NCBI GenBank assembly: GCA_003255025.1
Contig: QANY01004819.1
Span: forward strand, 496,001-560,000
DNA from: Datisca glomerata
Taxonomy: Eukaryota; Streptophyta; Magnoliopsida; Cucurbitales; Datiscaceae
Direction: 5' to 3'
DNA: 64,000 bases
Shown here in pieces: positions 43,530 to 54,390 of this stretch; the first letter of the stretch is position 1, and the number at the start of each line of letters is the position of its first letter. The notes under the pieces were generated by a model, which saw only the letters and a program-made list of their open reading frames with translations, was not told the origin of the DNA and did not search any database. Position numbers and translations under genes: made by a program.

Positions 43530-45600
43530 GCCAAAATGGAAAAAAAATTGAAGACAAAGTCAATGGAATCGGTGGATTCATATTCACAACTTTCTTCTAG
43601 TTGCAAACAAAGTCATCTTGAGGTCAAAAAATCTGTATTTGGATCTAGGTTCACAGATCTGAATAACATATCACTATCCAAATAACCAAGATTAGGTAAA
43701 GAATAGCTTATCTTCAAAAGGGCCATTATCAACATTTCAATCTTAAGTTTCTGAAAAATTTTATAGGGAAAGAGTCGTAGATTTATCCCTACATGGTGAA
43801 AGAATATGTCAATTGGTTGGAATATAGTATAGAGAAAGATGCAACATTTTATTTATGTTGTTATTTATTTACTAAGGGCAACCTTTTCGTGGCCAATGAT
43901 TCATTTAGTTCTATAAACAAAGAATTTTCTTGTACGTTTGCAACATATTTCTAATAATAGCAAATGCCTTGATAATATCATATTGGAAAATAGTCTGAAA
44001 AATCAGAAGCTAGTAGCTCTTGACATTCAGAAAATATACTGTGAATGCAACTACTATAGAAACAATCAATGTTATCACCTTTGACATTGAGGATGATTTG
44101 TTTCAAATTTTGGTTCATCAGCCCAGTGATGTATCTATCAAGAAACAAATGGATGTTGTTTTATGCTATGTGGATAAAAGATGATGCATAGTTGAACGAT
44201 TGACTAGTATTGTCCATGTAATTAGTACTACTACTTTGTCACTAAAAGCATCCATTGAGTCCTTAGTTTCTACACATGAATTGAGTTTAGCAAGAATCAT
44301 GGACAAGGTTATGATAGAGCCAGTACGCAAAGTGAAATTGATAGTCTCATATCTTTAATTTTGAAGATGAATGAATCTGTGCATTATATTCATTACTTTA
44401 TGAATCAGCTTTAGTTTGCACTTGTAGTGACAGTAAAAAAAAATTACTAGTGTTTCTACTCTTTTTATCTCCATAGCTAATTTGGCGAATATTATTGGTG
44501 AACCTTGTAAGTATTCTTCATGAGAATCAAGCTTCTAAAATTTTAGAGGCTTTGAAAAAAGGTGAAATCCAAAGTAGGCAAGTAAGAAACTAGTGTCCAA
44601 CGAGCTACAATACAAATTAGGATCCCATAATCATTCACTTATTACAGTGATGTTTTCCTCTATAATTGATGTGATAGAGTCTGTGACTGATGAAGCACTA
44701 CAGACACATCAAAGATCTCAAGCACATACTTTGATGGACTTCATTCAATCTTTTGAGTTTCCATTCACCCTTTTCCTTAATGAAAATAATATTGAGAGTC
44801 ACAAATGAGTTATCCCAGGCCTTGCAAAGAAAATATGAAGATATTATAAATGTCATGACACAAGTTAAGGTGGCAAAGCAACGATTGCAGATGATGAAGG
44901 ATGATGGTTGTGATTCTTTATTAAGTGAGGTTATGGTATTTTGTGACAAACATAGTATCTTGGTGCCAAATATATATGAGTTTTATATGGTTCTAGGAAG
45001 ATCACGATGTAAAGCCCCTCAAAAATAGGTTACAAACATGCATTATGATCAGGTTTAGTTTACAATGTCAAACTTAATCACCATTTTAATGAGGTGACTA
45101 CTGAGTTTCCTCTATGTGTAATTTGTTTGAATCCAAGTAATTCATTCTCTTTTTTGACAAACAAAAGTTTTTTTTCTTGCTCACCTATATCCATATGATT
45201 TTACTCAAACTGATCTCATGAAACTTGATAGCTAAAACTTGAGATTTAAATTTGGTATGCGCGTGAGCCCTAAATTTTCAGAACTGAAAGGAATTGGTGA
45301 TCTTGTTAGAAAGTTGGTAGATGCGAAGAGAAATATTATGTATCAATTGCTCTATCTACTAGTAAAACTAACATTGGTATTGCCAATTACAACTACCTAG
45401 TAGAAAGGGTGTTTTCTGTAATAAAGTTCATAAAAATTGACTACGCAATTGAATGAGGTATTAATAGATGAATGATTCCTTGATGACCTACATTGAACAT
45501 GATTTATTTCATACTATTAGGAATGAACAATCATACAACGGTTTCAAGATATGAAATGTCATTGAATATATTTGTATTTTATGATTTCGATGACAATTGT
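43530..45600 (+). pseudogene. TTF-zinc-finger / DUF4371 hAT transposase remnant
   Basis: Pieces in order are a KKLKTKS-type N-terminus, 'EYVNWLEYSIEKDATFYLCC' (zinc-finger region, about 43800), 'VNATTIETINVITFDIEDDL' and 'DVSIKKQMDVVLCYVDKR' (DUF4371, with the acidic DxSxxxQ block), 'VERLTSIVHV', 'IDVIESVTDEALQTHQRSQA', 'ALQRKYEDIINVMTQVK', 'QRLQMMKDDGCDSLLSEV', and near the end 'YLVERVFSVIKFIK', the hAT dimerisation region (usual 'ATVERAFSAMKIIK'). These define the plant TTF-type/ZMYM1-like hAT family. Frameshifts and stops separate the pieces. The central region near 44340-44590 is shortened. Confidence 0.85.
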
Positions 45601-45762
45601 AAACTTGAATTTTAATTAAAAGTTATCGGATGCGATTCTCTCTCCCTCTCTTTCTCTCTCTCATACATATGTGTGTGTTTGTGTGCGTGAGCTAGACACT
45701 GCAAACAGAAACATGAGTGAAGCCCGTGACCCCACTGAACTGAGTCCTGACTCCCCCCTATA

Positions 45763-46070
45763 TCTCAAGACCAACATTATTCTTAGCAGCAACTTAGTCC
45801 ATATAAGCTCATTAGAAGCTTATCAGAAACTGTCTTCTATCAATTCTTGTAGTAGGCTCGTGCTTATTAGTTCAGCAACTGGTAGGAACTAATTCAGTTA
45901 CTTAGGGTTGTTAGCTCAATCAATTTTGCTTTATAGTTAGTGAGTCTATCAAATTACTTATTGTACCTGTGTAAACAGATTTGACTTGGATATAAGTACA
46001 GTAGTTATCTCATGCATAAGTTGCAGAGATACTTTTCCTTCTTGGAATACAATCTTGTATTTTCTTTACA
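45763..46070 (+). repeat. 3' LTR of the host Copia element
   Basis: It matches 21561-21863. Its first few bases are degraded or overlap the hAT duplication. It ends ttctttaca at 46070. Confidence 0.8.
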
Positions 46071-48920
46071 GCATGTAATTCTTTTTTTTCGCAGAAAAGT
46101 TTAAACTGAAAATATTTGAATAAAATCATAGGTTATTTGTTATATATTGACATGAATTTGCTACTACTTATATATTGACATGCACCATGCATGTTGACAA
46201 GAATATATCATCTCACATGAAAATAGAAGTTCACATGTTCTATGGCTCTATTATTATATGGTAGTATGGTAAAAGGAAATTTCAGTGCCAAAGTAAATTA
46301 TATTATATAGTTGTCATGTACAAACCTAAGTCCTTATCTTATTATAAGAAGTGTTACTTTCATCCGTCCCTTAATACGCCGAGTTACACAGTGCTTTTTA
46401 ATTTCGAACACTAATTAAAGAAGGAAACAAAAACAAAAATCAAAGAAAAATGTTGTGTAACACCTAGTGCTGATCACTACTACGTGAATTAATTGTGTAC
46501 GTGGTTCACACATTTTGCATGATAAATAAATATAAGTAAAGAAATATAAAAAATTTAATTGTGAAGTGGATTTGTGATCTCATGTTACAAGTGCTTGCTA
46601 CATGCAATTAGGAGATCAAAAGTTAGAAAAACATGTATCACAACAATGGTTTTTCATAAGGATAACATGGACGATTACATCTCTAATTATTGAATTCTTT
46701 TTATTCCAAAAGGTAAATGTTGTAGAATTTTCTTGAGTCTTATTCATGACTAACATAGAAATGGTAGATGAGAACATGATTTCTTAGAACCCCTACATGA
46801 AATTGTAACAATACATTATTGTCAAAGTCCTCGTTACATTTGAATAAGGTGGTAATAAGAATCAGTAAACTTACCATAACATCCCAATTAGATTGATAAT
46901 TCCTTAAGACTCTCAGCATCTAGCTCATCCATCAACATATAATGAAAGTAAAATAAAAGAATCAACGAGTTAATATAAAAAAAAATCAACAGTAATACAG
47001 AAAAAAATAAACCAACAATAATTTACAGAATGCATGCTACAAATATATGCGACCATGTGTGCACGTTTTGTTTGGCACTTTCTTAGTCAACAAAATTATA
47101 TCAATAGTTATCTCGCTCAATATACTAAATTGTTGAGTTAAAATGAATATAATCATTATTATATGATCTATAAGAATCTCTTTGTAAAACTGAGAGAAGT
47201 TAGAAGTTTTTCTAGTTCAACTAGTTGTTAGAGCCTATTTATTTCCATTTCCGAAGGTTTAAATCCCTTGTTACTAACTTGTCTTAAAAAAAGTTACAAA
47301 ATATTATCCCTTTATATATGGAAATTACAGGAATTATGACTTCGAACAATTTTATTTGGCACGATAGTTGTTAGCATCATCATCTTAAATGTGAAAAGAC
47401 TCCCATCATAAATAGACCCACTATATAGACAATAATATTAAGTGTTACCATGTTACTTGGTACTTTTTTACCAGTATTAAGCTATTCCTCATATCTATGC
47501 CTCCTATGGTGCAAGCCCAGTTCAGTGATTAGCTTGACTTTCTTTTATTGGTTTTTCTTAGCTATGGTTGCACAAAATTGGTATAAAACGTGAATAGAAA
47601 TCGTAATGGCCGGATAGTAAACTTTTTTTTATAGTAACTAGTTACATGTAAGATCTTTTCGTTTTTCTAGAGTTTGTAAATATAGCCAATTTTGGCGCTG
47701 TAGTTACTTGCGATTTTTTCAGTAAGATTAATTTACGTACCCATTTAATTTGATATATTTATCGATTCCTTTTACTATATTAATTTTGCATATAGTTCTC
47801 TGTTTTATAAATCGAGTGCTTTATTAAGATTAGTTGTCACTACTTTAAGAATGACGGTTATTTTATACAGTTTAAGGGATTTTTTTTTCAATCAACCTAT
47901 CATGAACTCACGTTAAGATTTTCATATACTATAAGTTTTTACATATTTTCTTCTAATCTTCATTATTGTTTCACTTAATAGAGTAGTTTTCATTGAAATA
48001 TCATTATATTACTCGTGATATATAAGCACATTCTGCCCAAAATATTTCACCAGCGGTGACTAGTTGTATGTGTTATAAACGGATTCTAACCAAAGTATTC
48101 ACTGATAGAACTATGAGTGGAATATTGTTCTACTTGTGTTATGCGTAAAATATTTCAAAGGTAACTAATAGTGTAACACTGAAAGTACTATTAAATTGCT
48201 CGTCTTTGTATGCAAATGTATCCCAAATTGGAGATAATCGATGTGCTAAGAGTATTAATGGAATAGCATTTTAGAAATTGCTACATATACAGATTATCCC
48301 CCAAGAATCACCTTGATGTACTAATAGTGTACAAATATCAGTCTTATGCAATGAAAATCTGTGTACAATATATTCATACATTATATAGTACATCAATAAT
48401 AAACCATAAGTAAATCAACTATTGAGTAGTGGCAAATTAAAAATTAAAAATTGTAAGTTTGAATTTAAAGAAAGAAGAAGATAACAAACGGAAAAAAAAA
48501 TTCTTGAATGAAAGTGGGTTTTGGAATTTTCTCTCAATTTTTAAATTTTGGGATTCGGGTTCTATTATGGCATTTTAGAATTTATCTCTGGTGAAAGAAT
48601 TCAAGTTATGGGTTTTAAAAAATATTGAAAATTTGAAAATTTGAACACTCCAAAGTGACTAACAACTTAATCACTTCATATAGATAGAAACAATAACGTC
48701 TTTTGACAAGAATATTGAGCAAATTTTGATGTTTTGAAAAGTTGGATAGATTTCCAAAATCACTTCTATTTTATGCTATGTATCTAGAGAGGCCAAGTTA
48801 AAAGTTGTTAACATTTCAACTTCCGACACGTTTATAGAAAATAGTTAACACTCTCTTAAGAAATAAGTCTTTTCTCTAAACGGGGATTTGTCTCGAGGCC
48901 AATAATTTGAGATTTCAAAG
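46071..48920. other. AT-rich intergenic DNA
   Basis: 2.85 kb with no recognisable protein, RNA or complete transposon. Short poly-A and poly-T runs and scattered open frames under 60 codons are all that is visible. Confidence 0.5.
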
Positions 48921-49071
48921 TTCTAAGATTACCACCTTAAAAGGGTGTCACTACAAAAATATAATATTTTACAATATTTAAATACAAAAGTTCTAAGTTC
49001 TAAGATTACTTTAAAGGGTGTCACTATGAAAAATATGACATTTTACAATATTTAAATACAAGAGTTTAAGA
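48921..49071. repeat. 77-bp tandem duplication
   Basis: Two units start 'ttctaagatta' at 48921 and 48998 and share 'aaagggtgtcacta', 'aatatgacattttacaatatttaaataca'. They differ at a handful of positions. Confidence 0.85.
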
Positions 49072-49184
49072 ATCACATAAAAATTTTGGACAAAAGAGAC
49101 TTTGAGCAAGGCGGGACTTAAATTTTTATCAGCGCCACTGAAACTTTTAAACGCACAATAAAACCCTCTCCCATTTTTCCCTTC

Positions 49185-49549
49185 AGATTAGACAGAGCTA
49201 AAGAAGTCCAGAGAGAAGACGACGACGATCGTGATGATGACGCCCTTTCTCTGAAACTTTTTTATTCTCAACAACGACGCTCTCTGCTTCTTAACGATGC
49301 TCTTTGCTTCTTAGTGATGATGAAGCTGGTTGCATGAAGATGGAGCCACCTATTGCAAGGTTTTTATACAACCGTCTCTAGTTTTTTTCATTCAGACTCG
49401 AAAGAGCTAGAGAAATCAAGAGAGAGACGACAACGCTCATTGATGATGACTCCATTTCTCTGAGATTTTTTTCTTCTCAGCGATGATGCTCTTTGCGATG
49501 ATGAAGTTGGTTACGTGAAATAGAACCACCTATTGCTAGGTTTTTTCTT
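49185..49549. repeat. Tandem duplication of a leader-like segment
   Basis: Unit one (49185-49372) and unit two (49393-49549) share 'cagactcgaaagagctagag', 'gagagacgac', 'gatgatgac', 'ctctgagattttttt', 'gatgctctttgc', 'gatgatgaag' and 'ccacctattgcaaggttttt'. The style (ct/ga-rich, then gatgatgacg) is that of a plant 5' leader or first exon, but no coding frame follows clearly. Confidence 0.75.
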
Positions 49550-50879
49550 GTCTATTTTGTCTTCTACATACTGATTTCTTTGATTTTTGCTTCTCTATTT
49601 TTGTTGGTGTTGTTCTTTTGAGCTTATTAATCAAAATTTATTGACTGTGCATTTGATTTCTCATATCTGGGATGTGTGAGATATTTATGGTTTTTGGGCT
49701 GCTTGAAAGAAATCAGGGAGAAAGAAGAGGGAATGAAGGGAATGGTTAGATCTAACTCTCACATTTGATGTTCTTGATGGACTGTAGGTAGTTGAGGCTG
49801 AAATTAGGGAAATCAGAAACTAAGATAAGCAATTTCGAGTTTAGGGCTTTGGAGTGCTATAAAGATCTTTATAAAACTTTGATACTTCATATTGCCTTGC
49901 ATATTTTCCTTAGACATTTTTTGAATGGTACCTTGCATATTTTGTTCTCCATGTTATGTCATATCTTCAGTAAGTTTCAATTACTTTCCTTCCTCCTTAG
50001 TCTTCAGCATCCTCTCTATCTCCTTTATCTTTTAAATGGCTGAGGAAATGATTTTCACCCCCCCCCCCAAATTCCTAGGGTTCGAAAATGAGGCTGAGTT
50101 TTGAGAGTTTGTCAGGTTATATAGTGAGGCCTTTCTAGATGGAGTACATTACTCACTAGGTCAGAATGGAGCAATGAGAGTTCATTGTCATCCTCCAGCT
50201 CAGATTACCTTCAACCTCATGTATAATGCCTTAGGTTTAAAATTTTCTACGTCCCCTTTATTTTAAGAAATTTTCTACCACTATAATTTAGCTCCCTCCC
50301 AATTTACCCCAAATACATATAGGGACATATGCTTTGTTTTGAAGCTTTAAATGATTATGTAATTTAGGTTTAGGGTAGTATAACTAAGACTAGCCTATTT
50401 AGTCAAATCACGGTGGAAGGGAGATAAAGGATGGGATAGAGATGTCCTGAATATTAGGGGAAACTGGAGCAGCGACAGCTGCTAGGTTGTTCCCCATACT
50501 TGGGGAATTTTCAGTGAGTTCATAAGCCTGAGCCTCGTTTTCCCTATTGTTTATGTTTATTTATTGCTTTCATTTTCTACTTATCATTTTTCATCTATTA
50601 ATGCTCATTTTTCCTTGTTGGCAAACAAACAGGCAGACATCAAACCTTTTCACTCAAAGGAAAACATCGAGCAGATCACGGCTAAGTGCCATTTATTAGA
50701 TTCGTGATTAGCATCTCCTTTTCTATCCATGGAGGGAGGTGACAATGTCATATGTTCTAGAAATCCTTACGGTCGTCCATCTTCTTGCTCCATTCTAGTT
50801 CTTTCCTTACGACACGTGTCTTCCCCACGTCAACCTCCTTTAGAGAGCTTTTCCTCATCGGTAGAACCTTACAAAGAAT
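49550..50879 (+). other. Gene-like but unidentified region
   Basis: A run of C (about 50058-50069) precedes a short + strand reading with 'PKFLGFENEAEF' and 'VRLYSEAFLDGVHYSLGQNG' (50070-50170, one stop), and 'GWDRDVLNIRGNWSSD' near 50430. A probable intron-like tt-rich stretch follows to about 50630. It looks like remains of a mobile-element or host gene, but I cannot name the family. No complete gene can be built. Confidence 0.3.
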
Positions 50880-52035
50880 AGGACTTTGATTTCTCATCAG
50901 GATGAAATGAAGAGGCTACGTACAATGATTGGGGATGTTAGCCGAAGGAATGTCCGTCTTTGGATATCAGCGGAATGAATTTTCATCGGCCAACCCCTCC
51001 AGCCATTCCTCCTCCTACCCAGGATCCCCCTGAGGCGAACCCTCTAGTTGATGTTCCTCGTCAGGTGAAAGTCGAGGCAATTGTTCCTTGGAGGCTAAAG
51101 TAGTACACTAGATACTCATATTCTCGTCATGGTGAGCTTCCTCAATGAGCCACAAATGGCTCATTCCATTGTTGCATAATTCTCTACGAGATGGGCACAA
51201 CTTCATCACGCTAACTCAGCGTCGATGCCCTATTTTCTGCCTTGAAAGAGTTCTTCCTCGTTGACAGACACTGACAAAGAAGAGTAACTCGATTATCAGC
51301 CTTTGATTTCTCGTCAAGAAGAACTCTATTATCAACTTTTGATTTCTCGTTAAGAAGAACTCGATTATCAGCCTTTGATTTCTCGTCGGGACACAATGAG
51401 GATGTTATGTACAATGATTAGGGACGTCATCAAAAAGAAATTCCATCTTCAGACTGACCCTTCCAGCTTTACTTCGACCCCTGCGATGGATGATGGGGCG
51501 TCTCTTGGCTAAACCCTCTGGTCATTCCTCCTCCCGCCTAGGATCCCCCTAAGGCAAACCCTTCAGCTACTGATCAACCTCAAGCGAATGTCGAGGAGAT
51601 TGTTCAATTTTTTTATCAAATGACTATTCATCTATTGTATTTTCATGTAAATAGGGGAAAGAAAGCTCTAAGGAAAAAGGATGGTTAAATTCGATGTTGT
51701 CGAATGGGAAGTTAGAATACAGGTGTAGACTAAGTAAATCAATCAATAGTCTCGGTTCTATTGAAAATACTAGTGTAAGTGAAGGAATGCTAATGAATGA
51801 TATGGATAAAAACATTCCTAGTCGTAATGATAGTGACAATTTTAGTTACAGTATTGTTGATCATTTAGTCGATGTTAGAGGCTAAGGTTGTACACCAATG
51901 ATCTGCCTATTCTCGTATGGTGAGCTTCCTCAACGAGCCATAGATGACTCATTCCATTGTTCACAAAATTCTCTGCGAGACGGACACTGCCTCGACCCTC
52001 CAACTGAGCGTCAAGGCCCTATTTTTATGCTCGAA
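50880..52035. repeat. Diverged direct duplication of about 500 bp plus 39-bp minirepeats
   Basis: Blocks at about 50880-51240 and 51375-52035 share 'actttgatttctc', 'gtacaatgatt-gggatgt', 'ccattcctcctcc', 'aggatccccct', 'ggcgaaccct', 'tggtgagcttcctcaa' and 'ctcattccattgtt' in the same order. Between them (about 51270-51390) lie three to four copies of 'agaagaactcgattatcagcctttgatttctcgtc'. A proline-rich reading ('PPAIPPPTQDPPEANP') exists in one block only. Origin unknown, perhaps a retroelement gag leader. Confidence 0.55.
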
Positions 52036-52234
52036 GCCATGACTTGATCAGGGTAAGCAATGATTTACACTTGACAAAGTTTTCATCAAACTATTTGTTA
52101 AATTGAACTTCATCCTCTACATCATATTTATCTTAGATTGGTGGTAAATCTCAATCTACAAAACTTCTATCATCTTGCACAAGGGTCCTATACCTTCATC
52201 ATAGAATCTCTTTATAAGGCTCTTCACTCCCACT
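52036..52234. other. Spacer
   Basis: No gene or repeat recognised. Confidence 0.4.
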
Positions 52235-52270
52235 AGAATCATGACCCTTAATCATAAGGGTCATGATTCT
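52235..52270. repeat. Perfect 16-bp inverted repeat (hairpin)
   Basis: Agaatcatgaccctta at 52235-52250 pairs exactly with 52255-52270 around the loop atca. It is too perfect for random sequence of this composition. It is not followed by a T-run and lies in no gene, so a terminator role is not supported. Confidence 0.9.
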
Positions 52271-52921
52271 GCTGTTGATTTTGGCTGGCCAAGAACATGA
52301 AAAACTGCTTCGTAATTACATTACTTGTTACTTTAATTGCATCATTTGGTAATGTTGATAGGTTCCTTCTATAGAAACCCCGTTGGCTAGACTTCATGTA
52401 GCATGAGGTGGATGAGAAAGATGGAATTGTAAGCGAACAAAAACAATCTTCCTAAAGTTGATGCTCAAGAATACCTAGAGTAGGGCATCAAAGTCAAGAA
52501 ACTCCCTATGAATAATTAAGACAATGGAATTGAGATGAAACTCATATATTCATTGATCAAAACACTATCATTTTCGCACTACATAATTGATGCTTATTTA
52601 AAGGCTTCACAATCACAAAGTATTAGCATAATTATTAAAACATCCTAAAAATAATCTAATCTATGTACTACCATATATGAACTTCATTTTAACAATTTTA
52701 AGATCTAAAATATCATCTAAATAACGAAAGTGAACAACCACAACTCAAATTTTGAAGATAATCAAAATATACTAAAAGTACAATTAATCTTCAAAATATT
52801 TCCTAGTATATCCTACATCATCTTCCATGTAGGCAATGGGGGTCAACCCTTTCATATACTGGTTTCTTGATAAAAAAAGTGTATGTCTATTTCTCAAAAA
52901 AGAGTGTGCTAAGTATAGTTA
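52271..52921. other. AT-rich spacer
   Basis: No gene recognised. The tail (52870-52921) is the left flank of the MITE. Confidence 0.45.
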
Positions 52922-52930
52922 TGAAAGACC

Positions 52931-53461
52931 ATAATGGTTTGTTTCATTTCGGTTAAAATGTACAAAACATTCTAATTTCGGCGAATAACTGAAATAAAAT
53001 AGGGAGTTGTAATTTTTCGCCCAGAATTTTGATCTGTGTCGGCTTGTCTTGTCGAATTTCAGCCTGTTTCGGCTGAAATGCTCTTATGAATTTAAGTTGT
53101 CTTAATTGAATTTATTCTCAACATGTTTTTTTTGCAGAGGTATGGATGGATCGGTTTAGTGGAGATATTTCTGAATTACAAAGGAATTGGAGTACTTTTT
53201 AGCACGTCAACTTAATATGATATTTTTGTTGAATTTTAATGTCATTAATATAATGTTTTGTTAAATTTTAATGGTAATTACGTATTATTTGCATAATATA
53301 ATATATTGATTCAATTTCTCAGTTATATTATATATAATAAATTTTATAAAATTATTTTAGATGATTGAAATTTTTTTCTGAAACGGCGCACCGAAATATC
53401 TTAAATGTTTTCATTTTTTCATAAAACGCAAACGGTCACCGAAACGGAATTGACTATTATG
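52931..53461. mobile_element. Mutator-type MITE (non-autonomous MULE)
   Basis: A 531-bp element is flanked by a 9-bp duplication, tgaaagacc at 52922-52930 and 53462-53470, the size typical of Mutator-like elements. Ends are related inverted sequences: the left begins ataatggtttgtttcatttcggt and the right, complemented, begins cataatagtcaattccgtttcggt (about 17 of 23 positions agree). Both ends are rich in 'tttcgg' motifs. It has no coding capacity. Confidence 0.7.
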
Positions 53462-53470
53462 TGAAAGACC

Positions 53471-54268
53471 TAAAAAACGGGAAGTGAAATTTACTCAAAT
53501 TAAAATTAGAAACTTTCCCACCAACATATGGTACATACTAAAGAAATTAATCTAACATTTTCTAAAAAATTTCATATATTATCGAATATGGATGATCCTG
53601 CCAAACCGTGAATGTACCGTATCGAGGAGGTACATTTGCACAAACCTCATTTGTGTGTAAATGTACTTCAAATAAAGGTATAAATGTACCGCCGGTACCA
53701 TACATTCACAACACTGTAGAAAGACTCTATCAAACATAAATTTATTATACATTTTACTTGCGCTTAATCACATTTTCAACGATCTTAACTTTAAGATTCC
53801 GTCAATTTATGGACTATTTAATTTATGGCGTGGAACGCAAATTTTAACTGTTCAAATCGGTTTAAAAAAAGAAGTTATATCCAATTTTATTTAACTACGA
53901 GTTGAGTTAACTTTGATCATTGAAACTGAATCACGACATATATGGTCTCAATATACATACGAGTCTAAAAATGAAGAATCCAAATCCTAATACTTTTAGT
54001 CTTGGCTATTTTTGTGTCAAATGGAAAAAATAGATCGACATAAAAATAGCCAAGAGGCGCAAATAGAAACTGTAAAATCAGTATCTAATTCCCTATAATT
54101 TGTATATTTGTTAAAGAAATGAAAAGAAAATTTGTTGGGTTCGATGATTTTGCCTTTCGGTCATAGTCTTCAGGCTTCAGCCATCGCTATTCATGTTTAG
54201 TTCACCACCTAACCCCGACTTGCCATCAAGTCAAACAACCATGCTTAGAATATTTTTGGGTAAAATTT
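53471..54268. other. Intergenic region upstream of the PMP22 gene
   Basis: AT-rich DNA with no gene. It would include the distal promoter of the gene that follows. I see no motif that I can assign. Confidence 0.5.
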
Positions 54269-54390
54269 CTATATAACTTCCATTTCCGATTCTTTGTTCT
54301 TTCAAAGTTTGAAAGTTCATCCTCCTCAGTCTACCTCTAAATCTGAAAGCCAAAACTCAGAGGAAGCTGAGGATCGATCGCCCCTTACAC
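54269..54390 (+). promoter_or_regulatory. Core promoter and 5' leader of the PMP22 gene
   Basis: A TATA box (tctatataac, 54269-54278) lies about 115 bases before the ATG. A pyrimidine-rich leader (ctccatttccgattctttg, tcctcctcagtctacctc) separates them, as is common for plant genes. Confidence 0.6.

Larger units (their letters stand above)
42806..45760 (+). mobile_element. hAT-superfamily transposon, degenerate
   Basis: It is inserted between the Copia RNase H and 3' LTR. The left end starts cagtgggcg, like many plant hAT termini (CAGTGGCGG). An 8-base duplication tatctcaa flanks it at 42798-42805 and 45761-45768, the size expected of hAT. The right terminal inverted repeat is not clear: 'ccccactg' occurs at 45729-45736, 24 bases inside. 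The interior holds a decayed transposase. Boundaries are therefore probable, not certain. Confidence 0.6.
21561..46070 (+). mobile_element. Ty1/Copia element inflated by nested insertions
   Basis: Direct repeats of about 300 bases at 21561-21863 and 45763-46070 are LTRs. They share 'agctcattagaagcttat', 'ctatcaattcttgta', 'aggctcgtgcttatt', 'aactaattcagttactta' and 'gagatacttttccttctt'. A Met-type primer-binding site follows the left one. Gag and the start of integrase lie at 21890-22500, a later integrase part at 25921-26118, and RT/RNase H at 41117-42797, all on the + strand and in the right order. They are separated by a gene-fragment segment with a solo LTR, by an Ogre element, and, before the 3' LTR, by a hAT element. 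Removing the insertions leaves roughly 3.6 kb of Copia sequence, so parts are deleted as well. A clean target duplication could not be found. Confidence 0.85.

Noticed and set aside
21556..46075. 5-bp target duplication of the host Copia element
   Set aside because: Flanks 'cacat' (left) and 'gcatg' (right) do not match convincingly, so I do not claim one.
52235..52270. Rho-independent-type terminator
   Set aside because: The stem is perfect but there is no T-run and this is nuclear plant DNA, where such terminators do not apply to mRNA genes.
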